From assembly GCA_003242115.1 (NCBI GenBank), contig QBMP01000008.1, forward strand, positions 1 to 7,801: a stretch of 7,801 nt of DNA, written 5' to 3'. This document shows positions 1 to 5,027 of this stretch, piece by piece. Every line of letters starts with the position of its first letter. Position 1 is the first letter of the stretch. This stretch comes from Phormidesmis priestleyi (GTDB lineage Bacteria; Cyanobacteriota; Cyanobacteriia; Phormidesmidales; Phormidesmidaceae). The notes under the pieces were generated by a model. That model worked only from the letters and a program-made list of their open reading frames with translations. It searched no databases and had not been told where the DNA came from. Made by a program: the position numbers and the translations under genes.

Positions 1-335
1 GGCTAGCGCGGGATGAAGAAACGCTGGAGCCGACCTGGTACCTGAATAAGCTGCCTGAAACCTTTGCCCCAAATACGCATGTGATTATCAGTGAGCCTAT
101 GCTGGCGACAGGCGGTACGATCATGGCAACGATGGCTGAGCTAATTGATCGCGGCGCAGATCCGGCCTTGGTGCGGATTATTTCAGTTGTGGTGGCTCCT
201 CCGGCGCTGCAAAAGCTGGCTGCTAGCTATCCGGCGCTGACTATTTTTGCGGCCATGATTGATGAAGGGCTGGATGAAAACGGCTTTATTGTGCCGGGAT
301 TGGGCGATGCGGGCGATCGCACCTTCGGCACCTAA
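1..335 (+). CDS. upp: Uracil phosphoribosyltransferase, 3' part (partial)
   Basis: This is the C-terminal part of UPRT, the cytosolic pyrimidine-salvage enzyme that makes UMP from uracil and PRPP. The reading frame is open from base 3, so the gene starts left of the window. The visible part contains the UPRT PRPP-loop motif EPMLATGGT and, near the C-terminus, the uracil-binding signature GFIVPGLGDAGDRTFGT, which normally lies at the very end of the protein, so the 3' end is intact. The GTG at 81 is an internal codon, because the preceding in-frame residues (DEETLEPTWYLNKLP) also match the family. A HIP1 octamer sits inside the gene at 313-320. The next gene starts 45 bases downstream on the same strand and may be co-transcribed. 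The identification is confident. Confidence 0.95.
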   Translation, partial: LARDEETLEPTWYLNKLPETFAPNTHVIISEPMLATGGTIMATMAELIDRGADPALVRIISVVVAPPALQKLAASYPALTIFAAMIDEGLDENGFIVPGLGDAGDRTFGT

Positions 336-380
336 GTAATACCAGAGTAATAACAGGCATTAAATTCAGAGGAACATTCC

Positions 381-689
381 ATGAGTCAGCAAAACTTTGT
401 CGGTGGATTTATCACAGGCGCTTTAGTCGGCGGGGTACTTGGCGGCGTTGTGGGCGTATTGGCTAGCAACCGATGGCGCGATCGCACTACCGACGACTTC
501 ACTCAGCTTTCTGAAGAAGAACGCCGTCGGCTAGAAAATGCCACCCCTGACGAGCGCATGGAAATTGCGCGGCGCGGCTTAGAAGATAAAATTGCTCAGC
601 TCAACACTGCCATCGAAGATGTGCGAATACAAATGGGCAGCGTCAACCACCCGCGTCCGGCTCATGATTTTGCCGAACACGAAAACTAG
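381..689 (+). CDS. Small YtxH-like membrane-anchored protein
   Basis: This is a 102-residue protein of unknown function. Residues about 7-28 form one Gly/Val/Ala-rich hydrophobic segment with GxxxG-type spacing, typical of YtxH-like (gas-vesicle GvpP-like) small membrane proteins. A charged, probably helical or coiled-coil region follows (about 42-88) and then a polar tail. It is likely anchored in the plasma or thylakoid membrane with a soluble helical domain. The start is supported by AGAGGA at 368-373, seven bases before the ATG. It lies between upp and yggT on the same strand, with gaps of 45 and 59 bases, so an operon is plausible. A HIP1 site overlaps codons 33-35 (478-485). The family assignment rests on architecture rather than a diagnostic motif. 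Confidence 0.8.
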   Translation: MSQQNFVGGFITGALVGGVLGGVVGVLASNRWRDRTTDDFTQLSEEERRRLENATPDERMEIARRGLEDKIAQLNTAIEDVRIQMGSVNHPRPAHDFAEHEN

Positions 690-748
690 AAACGCTACAA
701 GAAGCAGTCACATCAGGTAGAATACGAAAATCCTAGAACAGTAAAAAC

Positions 749-1057
749 ATGAGTGTCGTTGCCGCTGTATTAATCCAAGCCATTTCTAGATTTCTACAAA
801 TCTATTCAGTGCTGCTGATCATTCGCATTTTGCTGACTTGGTTTCCGACCGTCGATTGGAGCAACCCGATCTTTTCTACCCTGGCTCAATTGACCGATCC
901 CTACCTCAATCTTTTCCGCTCTATTATTCCGCCCATTGGTGGCTTAGATTTGTCGGCAATTTTGGCAATTTTGGCGCTAAACCTACTCTCAGGCTTAGTC
1001 GATGCGGCTACGAGTCAAATTACTGCGCTGGCCTACGCTTCATACGGCGCGTTTTAA
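749..1057 (+). CDS. ylmG: YggT/YlmG family membrane protein
   Basis: This 102-residue integral membrane protein has two hydrophobic helices (about 4-29 and 66-90) joined by a loop carrying the YggT/YlmG signature: residues DPYLNLFRSIIPP (50-62) followed by GGLDLSAILA (64-73). Family members in cyanobacteria and plastids (YlmG/YLMG1) have been linked to nucleoid distribution and division, and to membrane protein assembly in thylakoids. The exact job here cannot be read from sequence. The length is normal for the family. No good Shine-Dalgarno sequence precedes the ATG, but the N-terminus fits homologues. It is the last gene before the terminator at 1103-1139, so it probably ends the upp-side transcription unit. 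Confidence 0.9.
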   Translation: MSVVAAVLIQAISRFLQIYSVLLIIRILLTWFPTVDWSNPIFSTLAQLTDPYLNLFRSIIPPIGGLDLSAILAILALNLLSGLVDAATSQITALAYASYGAF

Positions 1058-1102
1058 GCGATTAAATCTTTCAATTAGAAACAGTAAAAATCAAATTAAA
1101 AG

Positions 1103-1139
1103 TCGAGCTGCGAACTAGACCCGTCAGCTCGATTTTTTT
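1103..1139 (+). terminator. Rho-independent terminator after yggT
   Basis: A perfect 8-bp inverted repeat (TCGAGCTG at 1103-1110, CAGCTCGA at 1125-1132) with a 14-base loop is followed directly by seven T residues (1133-1139). It lies 45 bases after the yggT stop. The opposite side is A-rich (1091-1101), so the same hairpin could also end transcription of the convergent - strand gene that stops at 1183. Confidence 0.85.
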
Positions 1140-1182
1140 GTTTTCTGGGTAGAGCAACTTAAGGTTTCAACTTGGACGTGGG

Positions 1183-1581
1183 TTAAGAGCGTCGCGCAAA
1201 CTTGAGCGTGATGCCGCCTTTACTGCCTAAGCTTCCGCCCGTGCCGATGAGGCTTACTTTACCCTCAGCGTTGATTTCGACAGAGAGTTCTACTTCGTTG
1301 AGCTGTAGGCCGGTGTGAGTGCTGGCATGATCGAACAGATCGTTGATGATGGCGACCATGCTTTGCATTTGGGCTTTTACTTGGTCGGCAGGAATGGGGA
1401 GGCGGCTCTGCTTGACCGTTTTCTCAGCTTCAAATACACGGCGCGGCGGGCCAAAGCCGCCACCAACATCGCCACCCGACCGGCGACCTTCGATTTCAAC
1501 CGTTTCTTCAACAACTTCTGTTTCGGCAACAATCCACAGCGTGTTTTCAGATAAATCTTCGGGGATATTTTCAGCGGTCAT
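1183..1581 (-). CDS. Small Pepco/Trypco-like (peptidase-co-occurring) protein
   Basis: This is a 132-residue soluble protein with no signal peptide or membrane segment. I chose ATG 1581 over the GTG at 1596 because GAGGAA (complement of 1589-1594) lies seven bases upstream of it. The N-terminal half has an ENTLWIVAE strand (12-20), an acidic stretch and a Gly/Arg-rich linker (33-48). The C-terminal half has a helical region (about 65-88) and a conserved-looking tail, VELSVEINAEGKVSLIGTGG (97-116), then GSKGGITLKF (119-128). That tail resembles the small cyanobacterial Pepco or CU044_2847/Trypco proteins, which are found next to peptidases and NTPases in predicted conflict systems. The call is from memory of the family and not certain. 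It lies 47 bases downstream of the possible ORF at 1629-1820, so it could be the end of the toxin-antitoxin operon. Confidence 0.75.
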   Translation of the reverse strand: MTAENIPEDLSENTLWIVAETEVVEETVEIEGRRSGGDVGGGFGPPRRVFEAEKTVKQSRLPIPADQVKAQMQSMVAIINDLFDHASTHTGLQLNEVELSVEINAEGKVSLIGTGGSLGSKGGITLKFARRS

Positions 1582-1628
1582 CGCAGAGTTCCTCACAGAA
1601 TATTTTTAGAATAACGGGTAGCGCGATC

Positions 1629-1820
1629 TTACTCTTCTCTAGTTGGGTCATTACTGAGCGCACATTGCAAGGCCAAGCAATCAAAATCAAAATCATGAAA
1701 TTCGATGTGAAAGCATCCTTCTTGATAGCAGGCGCTGATAATATTCCAGTGATTTTGCGCGTGAGGAATGAGCTTGGCTTTAGAGATCATTTTTGCCGCT
1801 ATCTTACTCGCTTTTCCCAA
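1629..1820 (-). CDS. Doubtful 63-residue hypothetical protein
   Basis: This is a possible short gene directly after the RHH antitoxin gene, in the position where a cognate toxin would be expected. The longest version begins with TTG at 1820, eight bases after the antitoxin stop. An internal ATG would give 53 residues starting MISKAKLIPHAQ. There is no convincing Shine-Dalgarno sequence for either. The product has a basic N-terminus and an aromatic/acidic, Cys- and His-containing C-terminal half (for example HIEFHDFDFDC). I recognise no family and see no PIN, RelE or HicA signature. It may be a genuine small protein, the remnant of a lost toxin gene, or non-coding spacer. Support comes only from the open frame and its placement. 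Confidence 0.3.
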   Translation of the reverse strand: MGKASKIAAKMISKAKLIPHAQNHWNIISACYQEGCFHIEFHDFDFDCLALQCALSNDPTREE

Positions 1821-1828
1821 AGTTTAGA

Positions 1829-2065
1829 CTACAGGCGATCGCAAGCTTCTGGCTCTGCATCTGGTACTTTTGCCAAAAAGCGCTCGAAGCCTTCCCGTCT
1901 GCCTTGCTTAGCCTCGTTTACCAAAAAATCTTCGGTCAATAGCGCTGACATTTTCTCTGCCGCTGCTACCACCAAAAACTGATTGATAGAAATGCCTTCA
2001 GCTTTTGCCAGTTCTTTGATTTTTGCGTGGAGTAGTTCAGGGAGCCTGATGGTTAACGTGCTCAT
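1829..2065 (-). CDS. Ribbon-helix-helix (HicB/CopG-like) antitoxin
   Basis: This 78-residue protein begins with a typical RHH DNA-binding unit: a beta strand STLTIRLPE (2-10), helix 1 (about 11-22), a GIS turn (24-26) and helix 2 NQFLVVAAAEKMSALL (28-43). The acidic C-terminus ends in DAEPEACDRL. This layout is seen in many small cyanobacterial proteins annotated as HicB-family antitoxins, in which the RHH autoregulates the operon and the tail binds a toxin. The start is supported by AAGGTG (complement of 2072-2077), six bases before the ATG. It begins 16 bases after the higA stop, so it is probably in one transcript with higBA. No recognisable partner toxin follows, only the doubtful ORF at 1629-1820, so it may be an orphan or may have joined the higBA regulon. 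Confidence 0.85.
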   Translation of the reverse strand: MSTLTIRLPELLHAKIKELAKAEGISINQFLVVAAAEKMSALLTEDFLVNEAKQGRREGFERFLAKVPDAEPEACDRL

Positions 2066-2081
2066 GGCTTACACCTTGTCT

Positions 2082-2366
2082 CTATGCTGCAATCTGCTCT
2101 ATCGTTTCGTAGTCCGCTTCGTCGATTTGGCTGAGTTCCCAATTGTTTTGCAGGTTCAGCCAAAACTGAGGGCTAGCCCCTAGCGCACGAGACAGCTTCA
2201 GCGCCATAGATGCGCTCAGCCCCCGCTTTCCCCGACAGATTTCATTAATGGTTTTTGGCAAAACGCTAATGTGCTTAGCCAAGTCTGTCTGAGAAAGATT
2301 GAGTTCATCTAGCTCATCTTTGAGAACTTCTCCAGGATGGATAGGCGTTATATGAAAGCTTTTCAT
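2082..2366 (-). CDS. higA: HigA-type antitoxin (HTH, VapI group)
   Basis: This is the antitoxin of a HigBA module. It neutralises the neighbouring HigB toxin and, as in the family, should repress the operon through its helix-turn-helix. Counting from the upstream ATG at 2375, the family entry motif PIHPGEVL is at 11-18, the Xre-type HTH at about 26-50 (LSQTDLAKHISVLPKTINEI then CRGKRGLS), and the conserved SPQFWLNLQ at 68-76. The start is ambiguous. ATG 2375 lies only one base from a GGAG (2377-2380), whereas ATG 2366, three codons in, is ten bases away and better placed, so 2366 is used. The length (94-97 residues) is normal. The gene begins just after higB in the usual toxin-first order. 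Confidence 0.93.
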   Translation of the reverse strand: MKSFHITPIHPGEVLKDELDELNLSQTDLAKHISVLPKTINEICRGKRGLSASMALKLSRALGASPQFWLNLQNNWELSQIDEADYETIEQIAA

Positions 2367-2384
2367 TATTTTCATGCTCCTAAG

Positions 2385-2684
2385 CTAGCTATGATAATCA
2401 ACAATCTCAACGTTATCCGCGTCGTTTCCATCCCATTGAAAGCACAGCCGATACTGGTCATTAATTCTGATGCTGTATTGACCGGCCCTATCTCCCCGCA
2501 AAGTCTCAAATCTGTTACCTCGCAGTTCCTTAAGATCTCGTAGTGAGCTAGCCGCATTTAGCCGTGCAAGCTTCAGCTGTGCTTTTCGATGTAAGGGCTG
2601 AGGTAGAAGCTTTAGCGCACCTTTAGTAGTCTTGCCATAGTTAATATCTGCTGTAGCGCTGTTGCGAAAACTGCGTATACCCAT
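2385..2684 (-). CDS. higB: HigB-type RelE-superfamily toxin
   Basis: This 99-residue mRNA-interferase toxin belongs to the RelE/ParE superfamily. Family members cut mRNA at the ribosome and are held inactive by HigA. The diagnostic C-terminal half is intact: GNRFETLRGDRAGQYSIRIN (56-75) followed directly by DQYRLCFQW (76-84) and a terminal VEIVDYH (92-98), which carry the conserved basic and aromatic residues of the HigB fold. The toxin gene precedes the antitoxin gene, typical of higBA and opposite to most RelBE modules. The intergenic gap is about nine bases to the first higA ATG. No strong Shine-Dalgarno sequence lies before ATG 2684. A TATAGT box 6 bases upstream of the ATG could indicate a very short leader. 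The module appears intact and potentially active. Confidence 0.93.
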   Translation of the reverse strand: MGIRSFRNSATADINYGKTTKGALKLLPQPLHRKAQLKLARLNAASSLRDLKELRGNRFETLRGDRAGQYSIRINDQYRLCFQWDGNDADNVEIVDYHS

Positions 2685-2739
2685 CTACTCACTATACCGC
2701 ATACAAACTACTCGCGAAGTGAGAGCTGTTTGGATGATC

Positions 2740-2757
2740 GGTAACTCTTGAGTTACC
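2740..2757. promoter_or_regulatory. 18-bp palindrome, candidate HigA operator
   Basis: GGTAACTC and GAGTTACC form a perfect 8-bp inverted repeat separated by TT, centred about 65 bases upstream of the higB start. A short compact palindrome of this kind is what an Xre-type dimer such as HigA would bind, so operon autoregulation is the simplest reading. It has no T tract and its 2-base spacer is too short for an RNA hairpin loop, so a terminator is unlikely. The regulator assignment is inference from position. Confidence 0.5.
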
Positions 2758-2826
2758 AAAAAACTGGTGTAAAAAAGTTATTTCAAATCGATTCCGCTAC
2801 GCACGAGAAGAAGGGCAAAGAAAAGA

Positions 2827-2917
2827 GGCGTTGCTGAATAGCAGCATGAATTCAAAATATGTACTCGGAAATATCAAAGCTTACAAAGGTCAGTTCATAT
2901 ACTGAATCAGCAACGCC
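2827..2917. mobile_element. MITE-like element or IS remnant with 11-bp terminal inverted repeats
   Basis: GGCGTTGCTGA at 2827-2837 is repeated exactly, inverted, as TCAGCAACGCC at 2907-2917. A further ATGAA (2846-2850) and TTCAT (2894-2898) are also symmetrically placed. The 91-base interval is AT-rich and non-coding. The terminal sequence resembles the ends of IS5-type insertion sequences that I recall from cyanobacteria, so this could be a non-autonomous MITE or two IS ends left after internal deletion. I see no clear target-site duplication. It sits about 83 bases upstream of the caspase-FGE gene and could affect its transcription. Confidence 0.55.
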
Positions 2918-3000
2918 CTTCAAGAAATCTACATACGTCACACTTTCTCTTGACCTAGGCAGCGGTTACACTAGGACGCGACTCCTAAAATCGCGGCTGC

Positions 3001-4911
3001 ATGAGCAAAAACTGGGCTATTTGCATCGGTATCAATGAATATTACAATCTAACGCCGCTGCAATATGCGGTTCGAGATGCTGTGGCGATGCGGGATTTTT
3101 TCCTAAAAGAAGTCGCTTTTGAGCAGGTCTTTTACTTTGCTGATGACTCACCGCCGATTGCAACGCCGCATGGGCCGATGAGGTCTGTGCCTACTTACGC
3201 CAATCTCAAGCGCTTTTTTCGGGAGCTGTTTCAGCAGCAAGTTTTGAGTGTGGGCGATAACGTTTGGTTTTTCTTTGCAGGTCATGGAGAGCTGCACGAG
3301 GGCCACGATTATCTGATGCCGGTTGATGTTGATCCGGGCAATGTGGATGAAACGGCTCTAAAAATTAGTGACATCACGGCAAGCCTGCGGAATTCTGGGG
3401 CTGATAATACGGTGCTGCTGCTGGATGCTTGTCGCAGTCAGGGGCGCAGATCGCCCGTCGGCTTTGGTAGCGAAACGCAAAAGGGCATCGTCACGTTTTA
3501 TGCCTGTAGCCCTCGGCAATCATCCTATGAAATCGAGGAATTGCAGCAGGGGGCGTTTACCCATGCCTTGCTCGAAAGCTTTCAGTTAATGGGTGCCGAT
3601 AGCTGTGCGACGGTGGAGCGGATCGATCAGTATTTGCGCCATCGGGTACCGAGCTTAAATCAGCAGTATCAAAAGCAGATTCAAACGCCCTACACAGCCG
3701 TAGAACCGCTCTCAAAAAATTGTTTGATATTGCTGCCTGATCGTGCGCGGTTAGTGGATGTCCAAGCGCTGAAAATTTCTGCGTACAGGGCTGAGCGCGG
3801 GACTGACTTGAATTTTGCAGAGCAGCTTTGGATACGTGTTTTGGCAGCTTCTCCGAATGATTCAGAAGCGCTTGAGGCAATTAAAGGAATTGCAGTGAAA
3901 CAAGCACAGCAGACACTTGCTGAGTCATACTCATCGCCTACTACAGCAGGGACTCGCAGCATTGATGCGCCAGTGACTGAGCAAAGGACTGCTTTTCAGT
4001 CGCCTCCAGCAGTGCAGCCAGTAAATAAAGTACAGCGGGTTGCGTTCCCCAAAGTACCGGATGTAGCAATTTCAGGGGAAGCGAAAGGCGATCCTTCGTC
4101 TCAAAGAATTGAATCGCGGTGTGAAGCGCTCGGTCAGGGCGTCAGTTTGGAGCTGATTCCCATTCCTGGTGGCACTTTTCAAATGGGTTCGCCCGAAGGT
4201 CAGGGTAATGATGACGAAAGACCTCAACATCAGGTGACGATTAAGCCGTTTCTGATGGGTAAATATCCGGTCACCCAGGCTCAGTGGAAAGCGGTTGCTG
4301 CTTGGCCTAAAGTTCAACGAGATCTGGTGTCTGACCCCGCTTATTTCAAAGGCGATAATTGCCCAGTTGAGGAAATAAGCTGGGATGAGGCCGTAGAGTT
4401 TTGTGAGCGACTGTCTCACAAAACAGGTCGCCAGTACCGATTGCCCAGTGAAGCCGAGTGGGAATATGCCTGTCGAGCGGGAACGAAAACTCATTACCAT
4501 TTTGGAGATGCCATTAGTGGCGCGCAGGTTGGCATCGATTTTCTGAAAAATGCTATTCGGGAGGGGAGCATTTTAGGCCTTGGGCTGTACGAGGACGAGC
4601 GAGAAACTTATAGGGCAAAAACAATGGAGGTAGGTTGCTTTCCTGTTAACGCCTTTGGCCTATACGACATGCATGGCAATGTATGGGAATGGTGCTTAGA
4701 CCATTGGCACAACAATTACGAGGGAGCCTCAACAGATGGTAGTGCTTGGATAAAGGGGGGAAAGGCTTCTAGAAGGTTGCTACGTGGCGGTTCCTGGAAC
4801 AACATTCCGAGGTATTGCCGCTCCGCGTATCGCAGCCTCATTACGCCCGACGACCGCGACGACGATGTCGGTTTTCGCGTGAGTTGTTCAGCCCCCAGGA
4901 CTCTTGTGTAG
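3001..4911 (+). CDS. Caspase-like (C14) protease fused to FGE-sulfatase/C-type-lectin domain; likely DGR target
   Basis: This is a 636-residue cytosolic protein with no signal peptide. Residues about 4-245 form an orthocaspase p20-like domain beginning WAICIGINEY, with the probable catalytic dyad His95 (FFFAGHGE) and Cys144 (LLLDACRSQGR). Family members cleave after Arg or Lys. A helical TPR-like stretch (about 257-305) and a low-complexity linker (306-375) lead to an FGE-sulfatase (SUMF1) domain, 383-630, recognised by PGGTFQMGSPEG, YRLPSEAEWEYACRAG, NAFGLYDMHGNVWEWC and LRGGSWN. Of the two catalytic cysteines of true FGE, the first is replaced by Asn601 and only Cys606 remains, so formylglycine synthesis is unlikely and a binding role more likely. 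The last ~42 codons look like a DGR variable region (separate entry). ATG 3001 has no Shine-Dalgarno sequence, but an in-frame stop at 2986 and the domain start leave no alternative. pnkp follows 116 bases downstream. Confidence 0.92.
   Translation: MSKNWAICIGINEYYNLTPLQYAVRDAVAMRDFFLKEVAFEQVFYFADDSPPIATPHGPMRSVPTYANLKRFFRELFQQQVLSVGDNVWFFFAGHGELHEGHDYLMPVDVDPGNVDETALKISDITASLRNSGADNTVLLLDACRSQGRRSPVGFGSETQKGIVTFYACSPRQSSYEIEELQQGAFTHALLESFQLMGADSCATVERIDQYLRHRVPSLNQQYQKQIQTPYTAVEPLSKNCLILLPDRARLVDVQALKISAYRAERGTDLNFAEQLWIRVLAASPNDSEALEAIKGIAVKQAQQTLAESYSSPTTAGTRSIDAPVTEQRTAFQSPPAVQPVNKVQRVAFPKVPDVAISGEAKGDPSSQRIESRCEALGQGVSLELIPIPGGTFQMGSPEGQGNDDERPQHQVTIKPFLMGKYPVTQAQWKAVAAWPKVQRDLVSDPAYFKGDNCPVEEISWDEAVEFCERLSHKTGRQYRLPSEAEWEYACRAGTKTHYHFGDAISGAQVGIDFLKNAIREGSILGLGLYEDERETYRAKTMEVGCFPVNAFGLYDMHGNVWEWCLDHWHNNYEGASTDGSAWIKGGKASRRLLRGGSWNNIPRYCRSAYRSLITPDDRDDDVGFRVSCSAPRTLV
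4783..4908 (+). other. Candidate DGR variable region (VR) in the FGE domain
   Basis: Codons 595-636 run from the RGGSW motif to the stop. This is where DGR-diversified FGE/C-type-lectin proteins carry their variable residues. The divergent codons are att (602), tat (605, 610), agc, ctc, att (612-614), gac (618), gac, gac, gat (620-622) and gtc (623). Every one can be returned to AAC, AAT or ATC by replacing only non-A bases with A, giving the Asn-rich pattern typical of cyanobacterial DGR templates, while Cys, Arg, Ser, Pro and GFRV positions are unchanged. Codon 615 (acg) is the only ambiguous one. The expected template repeat and reverse transcriptase are not in this window. The template is inferred, not observed. 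Confidence 0.65.
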
Positions 4912-4964
4912 CTCTTTGCACTTTTGCTCTTTATCCCTTTTTCCTTCTTTTCTCTATCCTTCTT
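4911..4964 (+). repeat. Polypyrimidine tract with degenerate GCTCTTT units
   Basis: From 4912 to 4964, 48 of 53 bases are C or T. The start is a loose tandem repeat: GCTCTTT (4911-4917), GCACTTTT (4918-4925), GCTCTTTA (4926-4933), fading into CCCTTTTTCC. It begins at the caspase-FGE stop codon and ends at the hairpin at 4966-4980. It codes for nothing on the + strand. Its place directly after the candidate VR suggests a role in the retroelement 3' end or a mutated short tandem repeat. Confidence 0.6.
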
Positions 4965-4965
4965 G

Positions 4966-4980
4966 TCGCGCGTAGCGCGA
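4966..4980. repeat. GC-rich 6-bp hairpin downstream of the candidate VR
   Basis: TCGCGC (4966-4971) and GCGCGA (4975-4980) form a perfect inverted repeat around the triloop GTA, 54 bases after the stop codon. DGR targets are known to need a small GC-rich hairpin or cruciform just past the VR for efficient retrohoming, and this is placed similarly, although stem length and loop differ from the 4-base loops described for phage DGRs. No run of T follows directly (the next bases are TCAATTTATTTTT), so terminator function is possible but weaker. Confidence 0.45.
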
Positions 4981-5027
4981 TCAATTTATTTTTCATTTCC
5001 AAGATTGTTGCATAAGAGAGAGATTCT

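Larger units (their letters stand above)
2685..3000. other. 316-base intergenic region between higB and the caspase gene
   Basis: No credible coding region is seen here. From left to right it holds a TATAGT box on the - strand at 2691-2696 close to higB, the 18-bp palindrome at 2740-2757, an AT-rich stretch, the 91-bp inverted-repeat element at 2827-2917, and a 5' leader for the + strand gene at 3001. In that leader TTGACC at 2950-2955 resembles a -35 box, but the nearest -10-like hexamer (TACACT, 2967-2972) is only 11 bases away, so no promoter is called. A 5-bp inverted repeat TAGGA/TCCTA (2972-2987) just before the ATG is weak. The two genes are divergent, so both promoters must lie here or inside the element. 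Confidence 0.6.

Noticed and set aside
1665..1982. 105-codon + strand open frame across the small ORF and the RHH antitoxin
   Set aside because: It is antisense to the well-supported RHH gene, and its basic, Ser-rich translation has no motif.
2950..2972. TTGACC and TACACT as a sigma-70 promoter for the caspase gene
   Set aside because: The spacing is 11 bases, far from the usual 16-18, and no -10-like hexamer lies at the right distance.
4072..4500. 142-codon open frame on the - strand inside the caspase-FGE gene
   Set aside because: It overlaps the clearly coding FGE domain, shows no family features and has no ribosome binding site.
1618..4982. Shared 11-mer GTAGCGCGATC at 1618 and 4972
   Set aside because: In a window of this size several matching 11-mers are expected by chance on two strands, and the contexts differ.
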